From the NCBI GenBank assembly GCA_026119855.1, contig JAOWBW010001819.1, positions 123,681 to 187,680 of the forward strand: a DNA stretch of 64,000 nucleotides, in the 5' to 3' direction. The DNA is from Campanula takesimana (Eukaryota; Streptophyta; Magnoliopsida; Asterales; Campanulaceae). The notes below the pieces were generated by a model. The model saw only the letters and a list, made by a program, of their open reading frames with translations, did not search any database and was not told the origin of the DNA. Each line of letters begins with the position of its first letter. Positions within the stretch are counted from its first letter, which is position 1. The position numbers and the translations under genes are program-made. Of the stretch, positions 1 through 10,342 are shown one piece after another.

Positions 1-462
1 GCTCCTATAGTCGCCGCACTTTTCTGCGTGTTATTAAACACTTTCAGCAAGTTTGTGGTTGCTGGTATAAGAATTTCCATGTGACGGAGATGGAATTATT
101 GGGAAAAACCAGTAACATGGTGCTTGTATGGTCTTCTAACTTCTCAATATGGTGATGTGAATGAGCTGGTTAACAAAATTGATGAGGTTCAATTATTCAT
201 GATAAAGCAGTCACTTGAAGACCAGTTTGGGTATTCGCGTGAGTTCTTGAGAGGTCTGGCATGTATTGGTACCGATTTTATATCAGAAATTCGTTTAAGG
301 TTGATTAGATTTATCAGATTTTATTTTTTTTTATGGATATGCATTACAAATGTGGGTTTTTCGAGTTTGCGAGCTGGGTTTGTGCTTAAGTCAAAAGAGA
401 AAGATCTACATACAGGTACTTTTATGGTTTGGGGTTGGATTGTTATGGTACGGCTGCGCACC

Positions 463-700
463 TGGGCATACAATACTGAAACGATTAGGGTAACGGTGAC
501 GATTCACAGAGGCGTTAAAGGCTTGCTCACGCCTCCAAAAGTTGCAGCAACCCCTATTATTGTACTTCTAGTGCCTTACAAAAATTCTGATGTGCAAGCA
601 ATCTTAGATGCATGTGCTGCCACTATGAAGGCTTTGGGTGAACAAGGCACTTGTCCTGATACTTTTCAAGATTATTATTGGGTTGACTCTAGCTTGTTCT
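463..700 (+). pseudogene. Prolyl-tRNA synthetase fragment
   Basis: This stretch lies inside an open frame running from 124 to 762. Its translation resembles the junction between the catalytic and anticodon-binding domains of cytosolic-type prolyl-tRNA synthetase: TWAYNTETI, then KGLLTPPKVA, then VPYKNSDVQAILDACAATMKAL. The family has SWAYSTRTIG, KGLVLPPKVA and VPYKDADTQGIFDACTAT at these places. Similarity fades after about 660, and the rest of the anticodon-binding domain is absent, so this is a fragment of a roughly 500-residue enzyme and not a working gene. The first 60 codons of the open frame (around QSLEDQFGYSREFLRGL) match nothing I recognise. It may be a retrocopy or a piece carried by a retroelement. 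Confidence 0.5.
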
Positions 701-1090
701 ATGCTAAGTCTGAAATAAAGTGTAGCTGCAGAATTGCCAAGTTGCCCAAGGGAATTGGTTAAATCCTTGAGGACAAGGATTTTTTTCAAGGAGTGGGGAA
801 TGTTATGTTTTGGGGTTTCGGTTAAGTTTGGGGTTAGTTTTGAAATAAAGTTTGTGATGCCGTTTTTTAGTTCAGTTAGTTAGAATAGCTATTAGCTATG
901 TCGTCGTTTGGATATAGGGGGTCGGTTGTCATTTATGTTAGGGAGGGCAATATAGTCCAACCATGTTTTAGCGGTTTAGGGCCAACTGATGATACACGAT
1001 ATATACAACGTGATTATGCTTGTTCAAGGATTATGAATGAAAAAAAAAAAAGAATTTTTCCCAATCTTATCTCTCTCCTCTAAATCTGTT
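701..1090 (+). mobile_element. Possible Ty3/gypsy 3' remnant
   Basis: Around 735-800 the sequence reads like the end of a plant gypsy polyprotein and its junction with the LTR: KLPKGIG, a stop, then LEDKDFFQGVGNVM. The following 250 bases have no coding content. No second LTR or target duplication is visible, so the assignment is weak. Confidence 0.25.
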
Positions 1091-1584
1091 CTTCCCCAAT
1101 TTTCTCATTTCTATTCTTTTCTAAACCCTCTGATTCCTAAGAATCCATCTAATTCTCTTCTACCCATTCTGTTCAATTAATTCTAATCCCTTTCCCCGAT
1201 TCGATTTCTTCAAATCGAATTTGGTAAATTAGACCAGTTCATAACAGAGAGTATTAATATTAATATCAGGAAGAAATAAGTACGTTAGTAAGTACCTGAG
1301 TGGTAAAAGGAGGATGAAGGGCAACGACCATTGTTGAATAATGACTCCCAAAATTAATGAAAGGAAGAAGATGATGAAACCCTAATTTTTCAAATAAAAT
1401 TAAAATACATAGATAGATAGATCCATTAAATTAAAGACAGGAAAGATGAAGGAGAGAGAGGAGAGGGATGAAGAACAAACCATCGTTCGGCAGAGGCGGC
1501 GGGGAGGAGGAGGAGGCGCGCTATCAATTTTTATGGGGAGAATATAAATTCTAGGAGAGGGGAAGGGAGAGAGAGAGAGAGGGG
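1091..1584. other. Non-coding, purine-rich tract
   Basis: No gene is recognised. The left half is pyrimidine-rich and AT-rich. The right half (about 1430-1584) is strongly GA-rich, with GGA and GA runs, and ends in the 8-bp target duplicated by the hAT element. It could be the 5' end of a minus-strand gene, but no splice or coding signal supports that. Confidence 0.4.
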
Positions 1585-2229
1585 TAGAGCTGTCAGGATA
1601 ACGGGACGGGACGGGACGGGACAAAACTATGGTGTCCCGCTATCTATACGGGACGGGACGGGCATAATTTTACGCGGGACGAAAAATCCCCGTCCCATCC
1701 CAAATCACCTCGGGACGCGGGACAATACGGGACGAACACGGGATAGGTTCACGCGATCACCCGATCAATGGATTCAAGATAAAGTCGTTACTACAAAACA
1801 AAATTCTTAGCATATTGCATTCGTAAGAGGTTACAAAACAAAATTCTTATCAGTTGTCGAAACCTGGGCTTACCACCAACCACTGCTTACAATGGGCCTG
1901 AGAAGGTTCCGTTCTCCCTTTGTTCATTCCATCTATCAACCTGCACCAGAACAAGCACGCTCAATTGTCAATGTAAATTCAATTCACATAACAGTGGAGC
2001 TAATTATGTGAAGAAATTGAAAATTAATTATGGGCAAAAGCTTCAGATCCAAATTCCATAGCTTTGATTTATAATTTACACAGTTGCTACAAAGCTAAAT
2101 CTGAACAGTTCAAACCACTAACAAGACAAAACCACACGAAAACACCCATTCACCCGGGCAAAGAGAACGGTAGTACTTTGCAAACTTGTCACACTCAGGA
2201 GGGGAACGATCGGTTATTGCGGATGCGGA

Positions 2230-2744
2230 TGTTGTGGAATAAAGCCCTTCCCAACCCAACACCCAAGCAAATCGCAAGAAAACCCAGCACCACAAACAAG
2301 CACAAGAAATAAGAAACCCAAAGCAAAAGACAAAACGAACACAAGAAATTGTTTACCCAGTTCGTCAATATGTTTGACTACGTCTGGGGGCACTACCAAG
2401 CCAGGATCTTGCACTATAATATGTAAATATGGAGTTACAATGAGTATGAGGGCGGAACATTGCTTATATAGACATCCTAGAATAAAACCTAATCCCTAGA
2501 TGGACAAAGAAACCCGAAATCTGGCCCAAAAAACGACTCAGTCCAGACATGCCCCGACACTTGGGCGGTCGTCCAAAATGCCTCTGGGCGGTCGCCCAAA
2601 ACCAAGTTCTCGCTGATGATCCTTCTGATAAAGTGGGCGGTCACCCACAATGATCCTGGGCGGTCGCCCAGACCATCAGCCCCTCCGACGTGATTTTCTT
2701 CTTTGCACCATTCGCTAGTTACCGGTTGGTCCTCTATTCCAACA
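2230..2744 (-). repeat. Copia 3' LTR
   Basis: This 515-bp LTR is nearly identical to the copy at 4623-5136. It contains GGGCGGTCGCCCA-type palindromic repeats at about 2570-2670. Confidence 0.9.
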
Positions 2745-2757
2745 ATCTCCCACCTAG
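2745..2757 (-). other. Copia polypurine tract
   Basis: On the minus strand this reads CTAGGTGGGAGAT immediately before the LTR start TGTTGG, the usual plus-strand priming site of copia elements. Confidence 0.7.
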
Positions 2758-2852
2758 AGATCAACCGCATATAAGCCCCGTATCCGTTCTTCAACTCATC
2801 CTTAGTGCCTTCTTAGTGCTCACCTCGATCATGGTAGTATCCTCCTCCTCCC

Positions 2853-4415
2853 CTATTCTCCAAGCCCCGTTGAAGCTATGCCCAGCTTCAACTTCACCTT
2901 GCTTGAGAAACCTGGAGCCTTTGCCTCCGATCTACACTCACCGTTAGATCTACGCAGCGGAATATCCGGTCCTGGAGTATTTGGTTCATCTTCAATGACC
3001 CCTTTACCTTGGTCATCGTGAACCGTGCCGCTCCCACTCGAGTCTGGAATATCCATACGAATGTCACTCGCATCACAACATTCCTCAAACTCCCTGAGCT
3101 CATACTCCCCACCATTAACAGACCTCAAGCATTTAGCCTTGAGTCCAATCCGATTGTCCACCAAGGCCTTTCACTCCTTAAATATCCTGAAAGCTTCATC
3201 TTTCCCATTTAAGAAGTAATCCCGGACCTTCCTTGTCGAATCATCAATGAAGGTCATGTAATATGACACACCACCCCGAGAAGTTACCGGGGATACCCCC
3301 TTCTCACCCATGTGACCCAATCGACAGTCCCACAAATCCGTATCACCCTTGGCTGACGCCACCGCGATACTATCCTTGGTGTTTGTCAAATACAATCTTC
3401 CTTCCCTATTACCCCGAGCGATCTCACAATCCTCCTTGGTAATAACCCAGTTCCTGCAGCTAAAAGTTACCGTGTAACCTTCTTCACCCAGCTGCCCAGC
3501 TGAAATCAGGTTCTTCTTCAAACCCGGAATGTGTCTGACCCCATGTAGATGTAAGACCTTCCCGTCCGATGCTCATATTCTGACATCCCCCTTCTCCTTG
3601 ATTTCCAAAGGCTCGCCATCCGCCAGATAGACCTTACCGAAATCACCGGAAGTGTAATTTTCCATCGCCCCTGCATGCCCGCATGAGTGGAATGATGCCC
3701 CCGAATCCAGCACCCATGATTCTAGCGCACTACTAACACTCAGAATCAGTACATCGTCACCTTCGATTATCACATTCGCCAATTTATCCCCTCGCATGGG
3801 ACAATCCCTCTTGTAGTGTCCTAACTCCTTACAATGATAGCACTCTACCGATCCTTTTGCAACCCTTGGTCTTTCTTTGTTCTCCACAGACTGATCCCCA
3901 CCCCCGATTACACCTTCCCTTGACCATGTTCTCCCTTTATTGCTAGAACCCGACCTTCCCCTGCTAGTTGTTGCCAAGACCGATCCCGAAGTAGACGGTG
4001 TCCCCAACTTCTTTATGCGATTTTCCTCGCCCAAGAGGAAGTCCTTAACATCATCATACTTCAATTTGTTCTTACCCGCTGAAGCATTTAACGCTGTCAC
4101 CGTTCCGCTCCAACTTCCTGGTAAAGACGCTAGCAATAAACACGCATGAACCTCGTCACCGAAAGTAATCTCCAACGCAGCCAATGAGTCTATAACATCC
4201 ATAAACTCATCGATGTGTTTAGCTATGGATCCTCCCTCTTGCATCTTGAGACTACCCATCTTGCGTATCAAATCAACCTTATTTGCAGCAGATGGAGTTT
4301 CAAATCTCTCAGTAAGATAATCCAATAACTCCTTGGTGGTTTTCGCCTTCTTGGTAGTCTTCACGATCCACTTCGACAAAGTAGATCGAACCACCCCTAA
4401 GGCTTTCCGATCCAT
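2853..4415 (-). pseudogene. Copia Gag-protease-integrase remnant
   Basis: One reading frame runs from 4415 down to 2853, interrupted by in-frame stops at 3573-3575 and 3171-3173; the latter sits where the family has a tryptophan. In order it shows a UBN2-type Gag (about residues 1-150), a CCHC zinc knuckle (CYHCKELGHYKRDC), an aspartic protease motif (WVLDSGASFHSC), the GAG-pre-integrase segment (LWDCRLGHMG), then a shortened integrase core (YYMTFIDDSTRK and later SVNGGEYELREFEE). After that the frame jumps to the acidic linker that normally precedes reverse transcriptase. A copia polyprotein is usually over 1,300 residues, so more than half is gone and the element cannot move on its own. Confidence 0.85.
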
Positions 4416-4607
4416 GAGATCTCAGTCTTCCTGTTTTTCGCTTTCCGGCTTGACTCCTTTTAGAGGCTTATAGAGATCTTTGTTGTACAAGAGATCCTCT
4501 ATTTGCATCCTCCAAAACCCGTAGTCAGACCCATCGAATTTTCCACCGCTTGTTTATCCTTGCTCATTCTTGATTGCTTGATAAACCCCTTTGATCGTCC
4601 AACCAAA

Positions 4608-4620
4608 GCTCTTGATACCA
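4608..4620 (-). other. Copia primer-binding site
   Basis: The minus strand reads TGGTATCAAGAGC two bases inside the 5' LTR. This is the common copia site complementary to the 3' end of initiator methionine tRNA. Confidence 0.75.
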
Positions 4621-4622
4621 GT

Positions 4623-5136
4623 TGTTGTGGAATAAAGCCCTTCCCAACCCAACACTCAAGCAAATCGCAAGAAAACCCAGCACCACAAACAAGCACAAGA
4701 AATAAGAAACCCAAAGCAAAAGACAAAACGAACACAAGAAATTGTTTACCCAGTTCGTCAATATGTTTGACTACGTCTGGGGGCACTACCAAGCCAGGAT
4801 CTTGCACTATAATATGTAAATATGGAGTTACAATGAGTATGAGGGCGGAACATTGCTTATATAGACATCCTAGAATAAAACCTAACCCTAGATGGACAAA
4901 GAAACCCAAAATCTGGCACAAAAAACGACTCAGTCCAGACCTGCCCCGACACTTGGGCGGTCGCCCAAAATGCCTCTGGGCGGTCGCCCAAAACCAAGTT
5001 CTCGCTGATGATCCTTCTGATAAAGTGGGCGGTCGCCCACAATGATCCTGGGCGGTCGCCCAGACCATCAGCCCCTCCGACGTGATTTTCTTCTTTGCTC
5101 CATTCGCTAGTTCCCGGTTGGTCCTCTATTCCAACA
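4623..5136 (-). repeat. Copia 5' LTR
   Basis: This 514-bp direct repeat of 2230-2744 has only a few differences, which suggests a fairly recent insertion. Confidence 0.9.
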
Positions 5137-5725
5137 ATCCAAAGTCCCACATCGGCAATTGAGGAAATAATTGCAAGGTATATAAGAGCACCCACCCACT
5201 TCATTAGCATGAGGCTTTTTGGGAAGTTCCTAAAAACAAATCCGTGCGGGCTGGGCCCAAAGCGGACAATATCATACTAATGTGGGAAAGTGGTGGTGGT
5301 GGTCGCGGTCCCTACAAGTGATATCAGAGCCATGGTTCGGGTTCGGATGGGCCCGACCGGGTGAACCGTGTGTGTGCTTTATATGGTGGGGTTCCCCTTG
5401 TGCGACATAGCGAATCGAGTCTTGCAATCGAGGGCGATGGTGTTTCGCGGGCGGTTGGTACAAGCTTTCGCCGATATGGGCCAGAGGAAACACTGCGGGC
5501 CATAGCGGTGTGGTCCTTGGTTTGAGGGGAGGATTGTTGGGTGGCAACCCAAAGTCCCACATCGGCAATTGAGGAAATAATTGCAAGGTATATAAGAGCA
5601 CCAACCCACTTCATTAGTATGAGGCCTTTTGGGGGATGCCCAAAAACAAATCCGTGCGGGCTAGGCCCAAAGCGGATAATATCATAGTAATGTGGAGAGT
5701 GGTGGTGGTGGTCGCGGTACCTACA
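5137..5725 (+). mobile_element. TRIM (miniature LTR retrotransposon)
   Basis: Two direct repeats (about 5137-5316 and 5535-5725) share AAGTCCCACATCGGCAATTG and end in CTACA. Two bases after the first repeat is TGATATCAGAGCC (5319-5331), a methionine-tRNA primer-binding site. A purine-rich TGAGGGGAGGAT precedes the second repeat, which starts TGTTGG. The 220-bp interior has no gene. The 3' repeat is followed by GCGGA (5726-5730). The first ~15 bases of the 5' repeat (TGTTGGGTGGCAA) are missing where the copia LTR abuts. Confidence 0.75.
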
Positions 5726-6096
5726 GCGGATGCGGAATGAGTACCGAGTCGCCGTCGCCGTGCCTACGCCTAATCGTTGGCAAGGGTTAATCGTCGCAGG
5801 CCTAGGGTTAATGTTTCATTTGGGAATTTGGGATTGCTATTTGCGATCTGGTAGTCTTAACTGGTATGCGATAATGAGACGCGTAGGGTTTAAAGCGTGG
5901 TGGGCCTGAATCCAGATGGGCCTTGGTCCAAATCAAGATGGCCCAAAAAAATTCGGGACGTCCCGTCCCGCGTTTTGTCCCGTACCAAACGGGACGTCCC
6001 GAATAGTCCCGCATTTTTTCGGGACAAGAAAATGATGTCCCGTCCCGTCCCATATATATAGCGGGACGGTCCCGAATTGACGACTCTAGAGAGGGG

Positions 6097-7504
6097 TTAA
6101 GCGCATAAGCTGGGTCTTTTCTTCCATCTAACCTCCACCACAAACACAAGGATAAAAACACCCATATCATTTTTAAATCCTCAAAATACCCCTATATTTT
6201 TATTTTTATTTTTTTGGTACAATACCCCTACATTTTTCTGAACAACAAAACCCTTATCCAGTATTCGTGTCACCCTTCTCCCATCTTTTTTATAAGATAT
6301 TGTCTCTCTTTATCATTTTTTAATTTGGGAAAAATTTCTCAAAATTCAAACATTCATTTCAGGACAGGGGTAGTAAGAGCAAATTCAAACATTCATTTCG
6401 GAACAGAGGTAGTAAGTGTAAGTGCAAAGTTTGGCTTTTGGTCATCTTCCTTGCCTTGATGTTATATGGCGTGTGCCCTGTTGGGTGGAGTGGATGCCTG
6501 AGATGTGTGACACAACACATGTTTCACTTCAGTTGGACAAATTTTAATCCGACATTAAAGATACCCGATAATCTATGAAAGATTTGGAGAGTTTGCTTGA
6601 GAACCATTACTAAAGGATCTACAATTGGTTTTAATGCTTAAAAGCCATGTAAGCTTCTATTCTCCTCTTTATTTTAATTCTTTTCGCTTCATGTACAATT
6701 TATATGCTTCCTTTGTACAATTTAAAATTCATATTACTGTATATTTTGCAGAGCATGTGTATTTTCAGCATGCGATAAACTAAAATGAGTCTTTCATCCA
6801 TGATTACTTGGTTTCGCCTTCATGAATCCTTTATTTCAAATTCAGATCATTCTAAACCAAGGTCTCACTCAGTGCTCACTCACATCCTGGTGGTGTTTTT
6901 TGTCTATGCTGTATATGCCAAACCATCTCAAACGGCTTTTTTTTTTTCCATTTTATTATCTGTTCGGGCTGTTTTTACGGTTGTCGTTATTCTTTTGGAA
7001 TTCTATCTTTTCTAGTTTAATCCATCTTGACATTCTCATATTGAGCACCCTCAGTTTAAACACTTTGTTCCATTATGTATGACGGATCTAATAGCTCTTC
7101 TATAAAACTTATATTTAAACTCATTTGGTATATGCTTATCATATTAAATCTTGGATGCGTTTTTTTATATCAGCGAACCTGGTTTTACGTTATCACTAAC
7201 AGTATGTCCTATTTTAGCCTTTTAGGTGGATTGATCTTTTTTTTTTTTTTTTTTTTGTAGTTCCTTCATCCTTGGCATCTAAGCTCTTTTATTTTCCCAG
7301 TAGTTTCTCTATAGTAGTTTCTCTATAGCTGCTAAAATTTCCTTTTGTACAGTGTTCTATTTTCTCTTAATTTTTCTCTAGGTTATCACTGTCACTGGCA
7401 TGCAGTGGCAAATCCACGAATAATTCATAGTGGGTGCACACAAAAAAAATGTTAGTGGGAATTGAATTTGGGTCACTCATAGGTGAGGGTAAGCACTAAC
7501 ATTA
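6097..7504. other. AT-rich region upstream of NAA38
   Basis: No coding sequence is recognised. There are T-rich runs (for example 7239-7257) typical of plant introns or promoters. The promoter, 5' UTR and at least one 5' UTR intron of NAA38 may lie here. I cannot place a transcription start. Confidence 0.4.
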
Positions 7505-7727
7505 CTCCCTCCGTCTCATACTTATTGCTACTTATTTCCGTTTTGGGTGTCCCATACTTATTACTACTTACTCAAAATGTTTAATTTTCTCTCTCCTACC
7601 CACTCACAATAACTATCCACTAACTTATTTTCTCTCTCCTACCCACTCACGATACGTACTTTTCCAACATATTTTCTTAATTCCCGTGCACTCTCTTTTA
7701 GTAGCAATGAGTATGGAACGGAGGGAG
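7505..7727. mobile_element. Stowaway-like MITE
   Basis: CTCCCTCCGTCTCAT and its inverted copy GAACGGAGGGAG bound 223 bp flanked by TA. Confidence 0.8.
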
Positions 7728-7793
7728 TATATCGTATTTTCCAGAGGATTAAAATGTCCCCGCCTGACGTACATCATCGTTTGTAGTAGCATA

Positions 7794-7912
7794 CTCCCTT
7801 CCTCCCAAAATGATGTTCCCGATTTCACACTCACAACAACTAACCACTACTATTCACTCCTTAATTCCCGTGCATATCCGATTTTGTGCACATTGTTATT
7901 GGATGGAGGTAG
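7794..7912. mobile_element. Diverged Stowaway-like MITE
   Basis: CTCCCTTCCTCCCAAAA at one end and GGATGGAGGTAG at the other, flanked by TA; 119 bp. Confidence 0.6.
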
Positions 7913-8021
7913 TATTGATTATTCACAGCAAACAGTTGCCCATCTTAAGAGACTAACCTATCCGTCGTTTTTCTCTGTTGGCAAGCCCAGTAGTGAAGTG
8001 CAGGTGACTAGTCTTACACAG

Positions 8022-8342
8022 ATGGAAACTCAAATCCAACCAGAATCATGTGGTATTCAGTTAGAAGTTTCAGATGTATCAAAACTGAACAAGTCAAACC
8101 ATATATCCCAGCTCAAGAGTTTGCTTTTTTGTTGTGTGTTGGTGGAGGTAACTGATGGACGGTTTTTCTTGGGAAGATTATACTGCATAGACAAGCAAGA
8201 GAACATCATTCTTCAAGATTCTGTTGAATACCGTAGCACAAGTCGCACCTCGACCTCACCAATTGAACAGCGGACTCTTGGTCTCATTCTCATCCCTTTC
8301 TCTTGCAGAACATCATGTCATGTGGACCAGTGGCGGATCTAG
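8022..8342 (+). CDS. NAA38: NAA38/LSMD1-like Sm-fold subunit of NatC
   Basis: The encoded protein is 106 aa and matches N-alpha-acetyltransferase 38, the small Sm-like auxiliary subunit of NatC, which acetylates nascent proteins starting with Met plus a hydrophobic residue. The Sm1 motif is visible as LVEVTDGRFFLGRLYCIDKQENIILQD (residues about 43-69). Sm2 is TLGLILIPFSCRTSCHVD. The start at 8022 follows a good splice acceptor (CTTACACAG), so a 5' UTR intron is likely. The last four codons (QWRI) and the stop come from an inserted hAT element; relatives continue for some 15 residues after the CHVD motif. Those codons survive beyond the transposon at 9204-9254. The Sm core is intact, so a slightly shortened protein may still work. 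Confidence 0.8.
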   Translation: METQIQPESCGIQLEVSDVSKLNKSNHISQLKSLLFCCVLVEVTDGRFFLGRLYCIDKQENIILQDSVEYRSTSRTSTSPIEQRTLGLILIPFSCRTSCHVDQWRI

Positions 8343-9197
8343 ATTTGTCTTCACCGGGTGCACAATTTACACTAAATAACTTCATACTAAAAATTTTCAA
8401 AACGCAATTATATTCAAGTACATAATTAAGTACATAAGTTCAAAACAATTGTCTCATAAAAGAAAACAATACAACTAACAAATTGACCGTTGATGAGGCA
8501 TACATAATTTCTGGAGCTGTGGCAAGAATGTACTTGTGTTGATGACATTGTATCCTTCCAGGAAGGTTATATGGATATAAAGAAAGGCTTTATGATGCTA
8601 TGAAGTCCTCCCTAATTTGTGTAAGCTTAAACTGGCTAGGGTTTTAGATGTGGTTTTCTGCATAGTGGTTTTCTACAAAAACATCAATGGAATAACCATT
8701 CAAACACACACATATCTAAATTCAAACATTTAATCAACAATTATATTGAAATCACCCATGAAATTGAAAAGAAATATAAAAGCCCCAAAATTATATTCAA
8801 ACCCTAGATTTCAATTTACTTCAATTCGGAGAGAGAAAATAGATGAGAGACTTGATTGAGGGTGCTTACAAGAGTGAAGAGTGCAAAGGATTAAGAAGCT
8901 TGATCGTTCTTGGCCCAAGAACGATCGCATCGGCGGCGGCGGCGGCGGCGGCTTGCTCTCCGACTCGTCTCTCAAGCGGCAGAACAGAAGGTTTGTAATT
9001 TTGTTTTGTGTTTGTGATTCTCCCGTCCTGTAAATCGGGTAAGCGATATGATTTTCCTTCTACTAAGTTCACCTCCCTTCCAGTTAAATTCCCACTCTAA
9101 TTTCTTTTTGGGGGTGCACTTAGTAAAAAAAAAAAATTAATTAGAAAATTGGGTTGACGGGTGCACGTGTACCCCCTTTGTACACAGTGGATCCGCC
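8328..9197. mobile_element. hAT-like element inside NAA38
   Basis: The element starts CAGTGGCGGATC and ends GGATCCGCC. GTGGAC occurs on both sides (8322-8327 and 9198-9203), consistent with a decayed 8-bp duplication. The start is shared with two other hAT elements here that have perfect 8-bp duplications (9872-10120 and 25108-25998). A (CGG)n run lies at about 8931-8951. No transposase ORF is present. Confidence 0.7.
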
Positions 9198-9203
9198 GTG
9201 GAC

Positions 9204-9254
9204 TACTCCGTTGATGAATAGCTATCAGCACTCTCTCTGCAGGAACTAAAGTAG
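9204..9254 (+). pseudogene. Severed 3' end of NAA38
   Basis: Reading on from the target duplication in the NAA38 frame gives YSVDE, a TAG at 9219-9221, then LSALSLQELK and a TAG at 9252-9254. The family ends with a similar acidic then leucine-rich tail in which the first TAG position is glutamine. So the original end is recognisable but has a CAG-to-TAG change and is cut off by the transposon. Confidence 0.6.
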
Positions 9255-9517
9255 TAGTATATTTATTTTTGGTGGACTACAACTCGGGATTTATCTTGAT
9301 GTAGTTGTTGTACTTGAACAATACGATAAACCTTGAAAAAATGTTGGAAATTTAATTGCACGGAGGGAGTATCATGCTTTGATAATAAACCTTGTATGGA
9401 AGAGTATGGCACTTTTTTATGTGGGTTTTTAATTTTGCAGCCTCTTTATCCAGTAGAAGAAGGGAAGGGTAGAGAGACTTTTATGTGACTTGGGCTAAAA
9501 AAAGAATAGAATCCAAA

Positions 9518-9599
9518 CGTCGCCTGAGAGATTCGAACTCTCGCGGGGAAACCCCATGTACTTAGCAGGCACACGCCTTAACCACTCGGCCAAAGCGAC
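9518..9599 (-). tRNA. tRNA-Ser (anticodon GCU)
   Basis: The minus strand folds as an 82-nt class II tRNA. The 7-bp acceptor stem pairs GTCGCTT with AGGCGAC, with a G discriminator. The D-arm contains GGCCGAGTGGTTAAGGC (box A), and the loop CTGCTAA carries anticodon GCT. The long variable arm GGGGTTTCCCC is typical of serine tRNA, and the T-arm has GAGTTCGAATCTC (box B). There is no intron. A T-run follows the 3' end (about 9497-9503 on the plus strand) as a Pol III terminator, and a CAA motif lies just upstream. Confidence 0.95.
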
Positions 9600-9871
9600 G
9601 CTTTGTTAATGAGGGCATAACAAATATTAAAATTCAAATACAATACAACTAAGATCATCCTTTTTTTTTTACTTGACATATTTATGCTGGAATGAAGTAT
9701 ATCAATATTCATAATGTGAGTGTCAAAATTAAACACTTTTTTTCTTTCACTTATTTGTATATTATATGAATAATAAATGAAATTGCACTAAGGCTCTTTC
9801 CTAATTTAAAAATGAAGCACTTATTTTGAGAGTGACCGTATGAAAAGTGTGACATGCATTATAGGACAAGG
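9600..9871. other. AT-rich intergenic sequence
   Basis: No gene or repeat recognised. It ends with the GGACAAGG target (9864-9871) of the adjacent hAT element. Confidence 0.5.
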
Positions 9872-10120
9872 CAGTGGCGGAGCCAGGAATTTTCATCAAT
9901 AGGGGCAAAAGTTACACAATAAAAAAAATTAACTTTATTTTCATCAATGGGGGCAAAAAAAAAATTCTAATGCATTATTATTTTTATTTTAAAGGGGGCA
10001 AATTTCAATAAATTGCACTAAACCCTCAAAAATTTTAAAAATTTGCACTAGTAAAATTTTATTTTTAAAAAATCAATGGGGGCAATTGCCCCCTTTGGCA
10101 TGGGGGTAGCTCCGCCACTG
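9872..10120. mobile_element. Small hAT element, CAGTGGCGGAG ends
   Basis: The inverted ends are CAGTGGCGGAGCCA and TAGCTCCGCCACTG (249 bp). The perfect 8-bp target duplication is GGACAAGG (9864-9871 and 10121-10128). Confidence 0.92.
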
Positions 10121-10342
10121 GGACAAGGGGTGATCATATTAAAGAATATTAAAAAAAAAAATCACCATTTTAGCAATTTTTAAGCGTAAATGTCTTTAAT
10201 AATGTGACCATACAACACGAGTATATGGTGATAAAACAAGAATGTTTTAGTTTTTAAAGGAGTGAACCAATGGTAAAGCAAAGCTTGACAGTCTGTGAAG
10301 TCAGATTTTGATCCCTATTCTTGCCTCCTGAATTGGGATATA

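Larger units (their letters stand above)
2230..5136 (-). mobile_element. Internally deleted Ty1/copia retrotransposon
   Basis: Two direct LTRs (2230-2744 and 4623-5136) flank 1.88 kb that reads on the minus strand. On that strand the LTRs start TGTTGGAATAGAGG and end TATTCCACAACA. A primer-binding site and a polypurine tract sit at the expected inner edges. The interior keeps Gag, protease and part of integrase; reverse transcriptase and RNase H are missing. No 5-bp duplication flanks the two LTRs: GCGGA is on the left and ATCCA on the right. Confidence 0.9.
1585..6088. mobile_element. Non-autonomous hAT element with GGGAC repeats
   Basis: The ends are TAGAGCTGTCA at 1585 and TGACGACTCTA ending at 6088, an imperfect terminal inverted repeat. 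They are flanked by an exact 8-bp duplication, GAGAGGGG (1577-1584 and 6089-6096), which is the size made by hAT transposases. Both sub-terminal regions (about 1600-1745 and 5955-6075) are packed with GGGAC/GTCCC repeats in opposite orientation, as expected for transposase-binding arrays. There is no transposase ORF. Without the nested retroelements (2230-5725) the element would be about 1 kb. Confidence 0.85.

Noticed and set aside
4503..5045. 180-codon plus-strand ORF over the copia LTR and PBS
   Set aside because: It is antisense to the retroelement and lies in LTR sequence; the translation is Pro/Lys-rich and matches no family.
5272..5614. Overlapping minus-strand ORFs of 76-110 codons
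   Set aside because: They fall inside the TRIM interior and LTRs and shift with the repeat, so they are fortuitous.
5137..5725. Cassandra-type TRIM carrying 5S rRNA sequence
   Set aside because: The LTRs do not contain the 5S rRNA internal promoter motifs I would expect.
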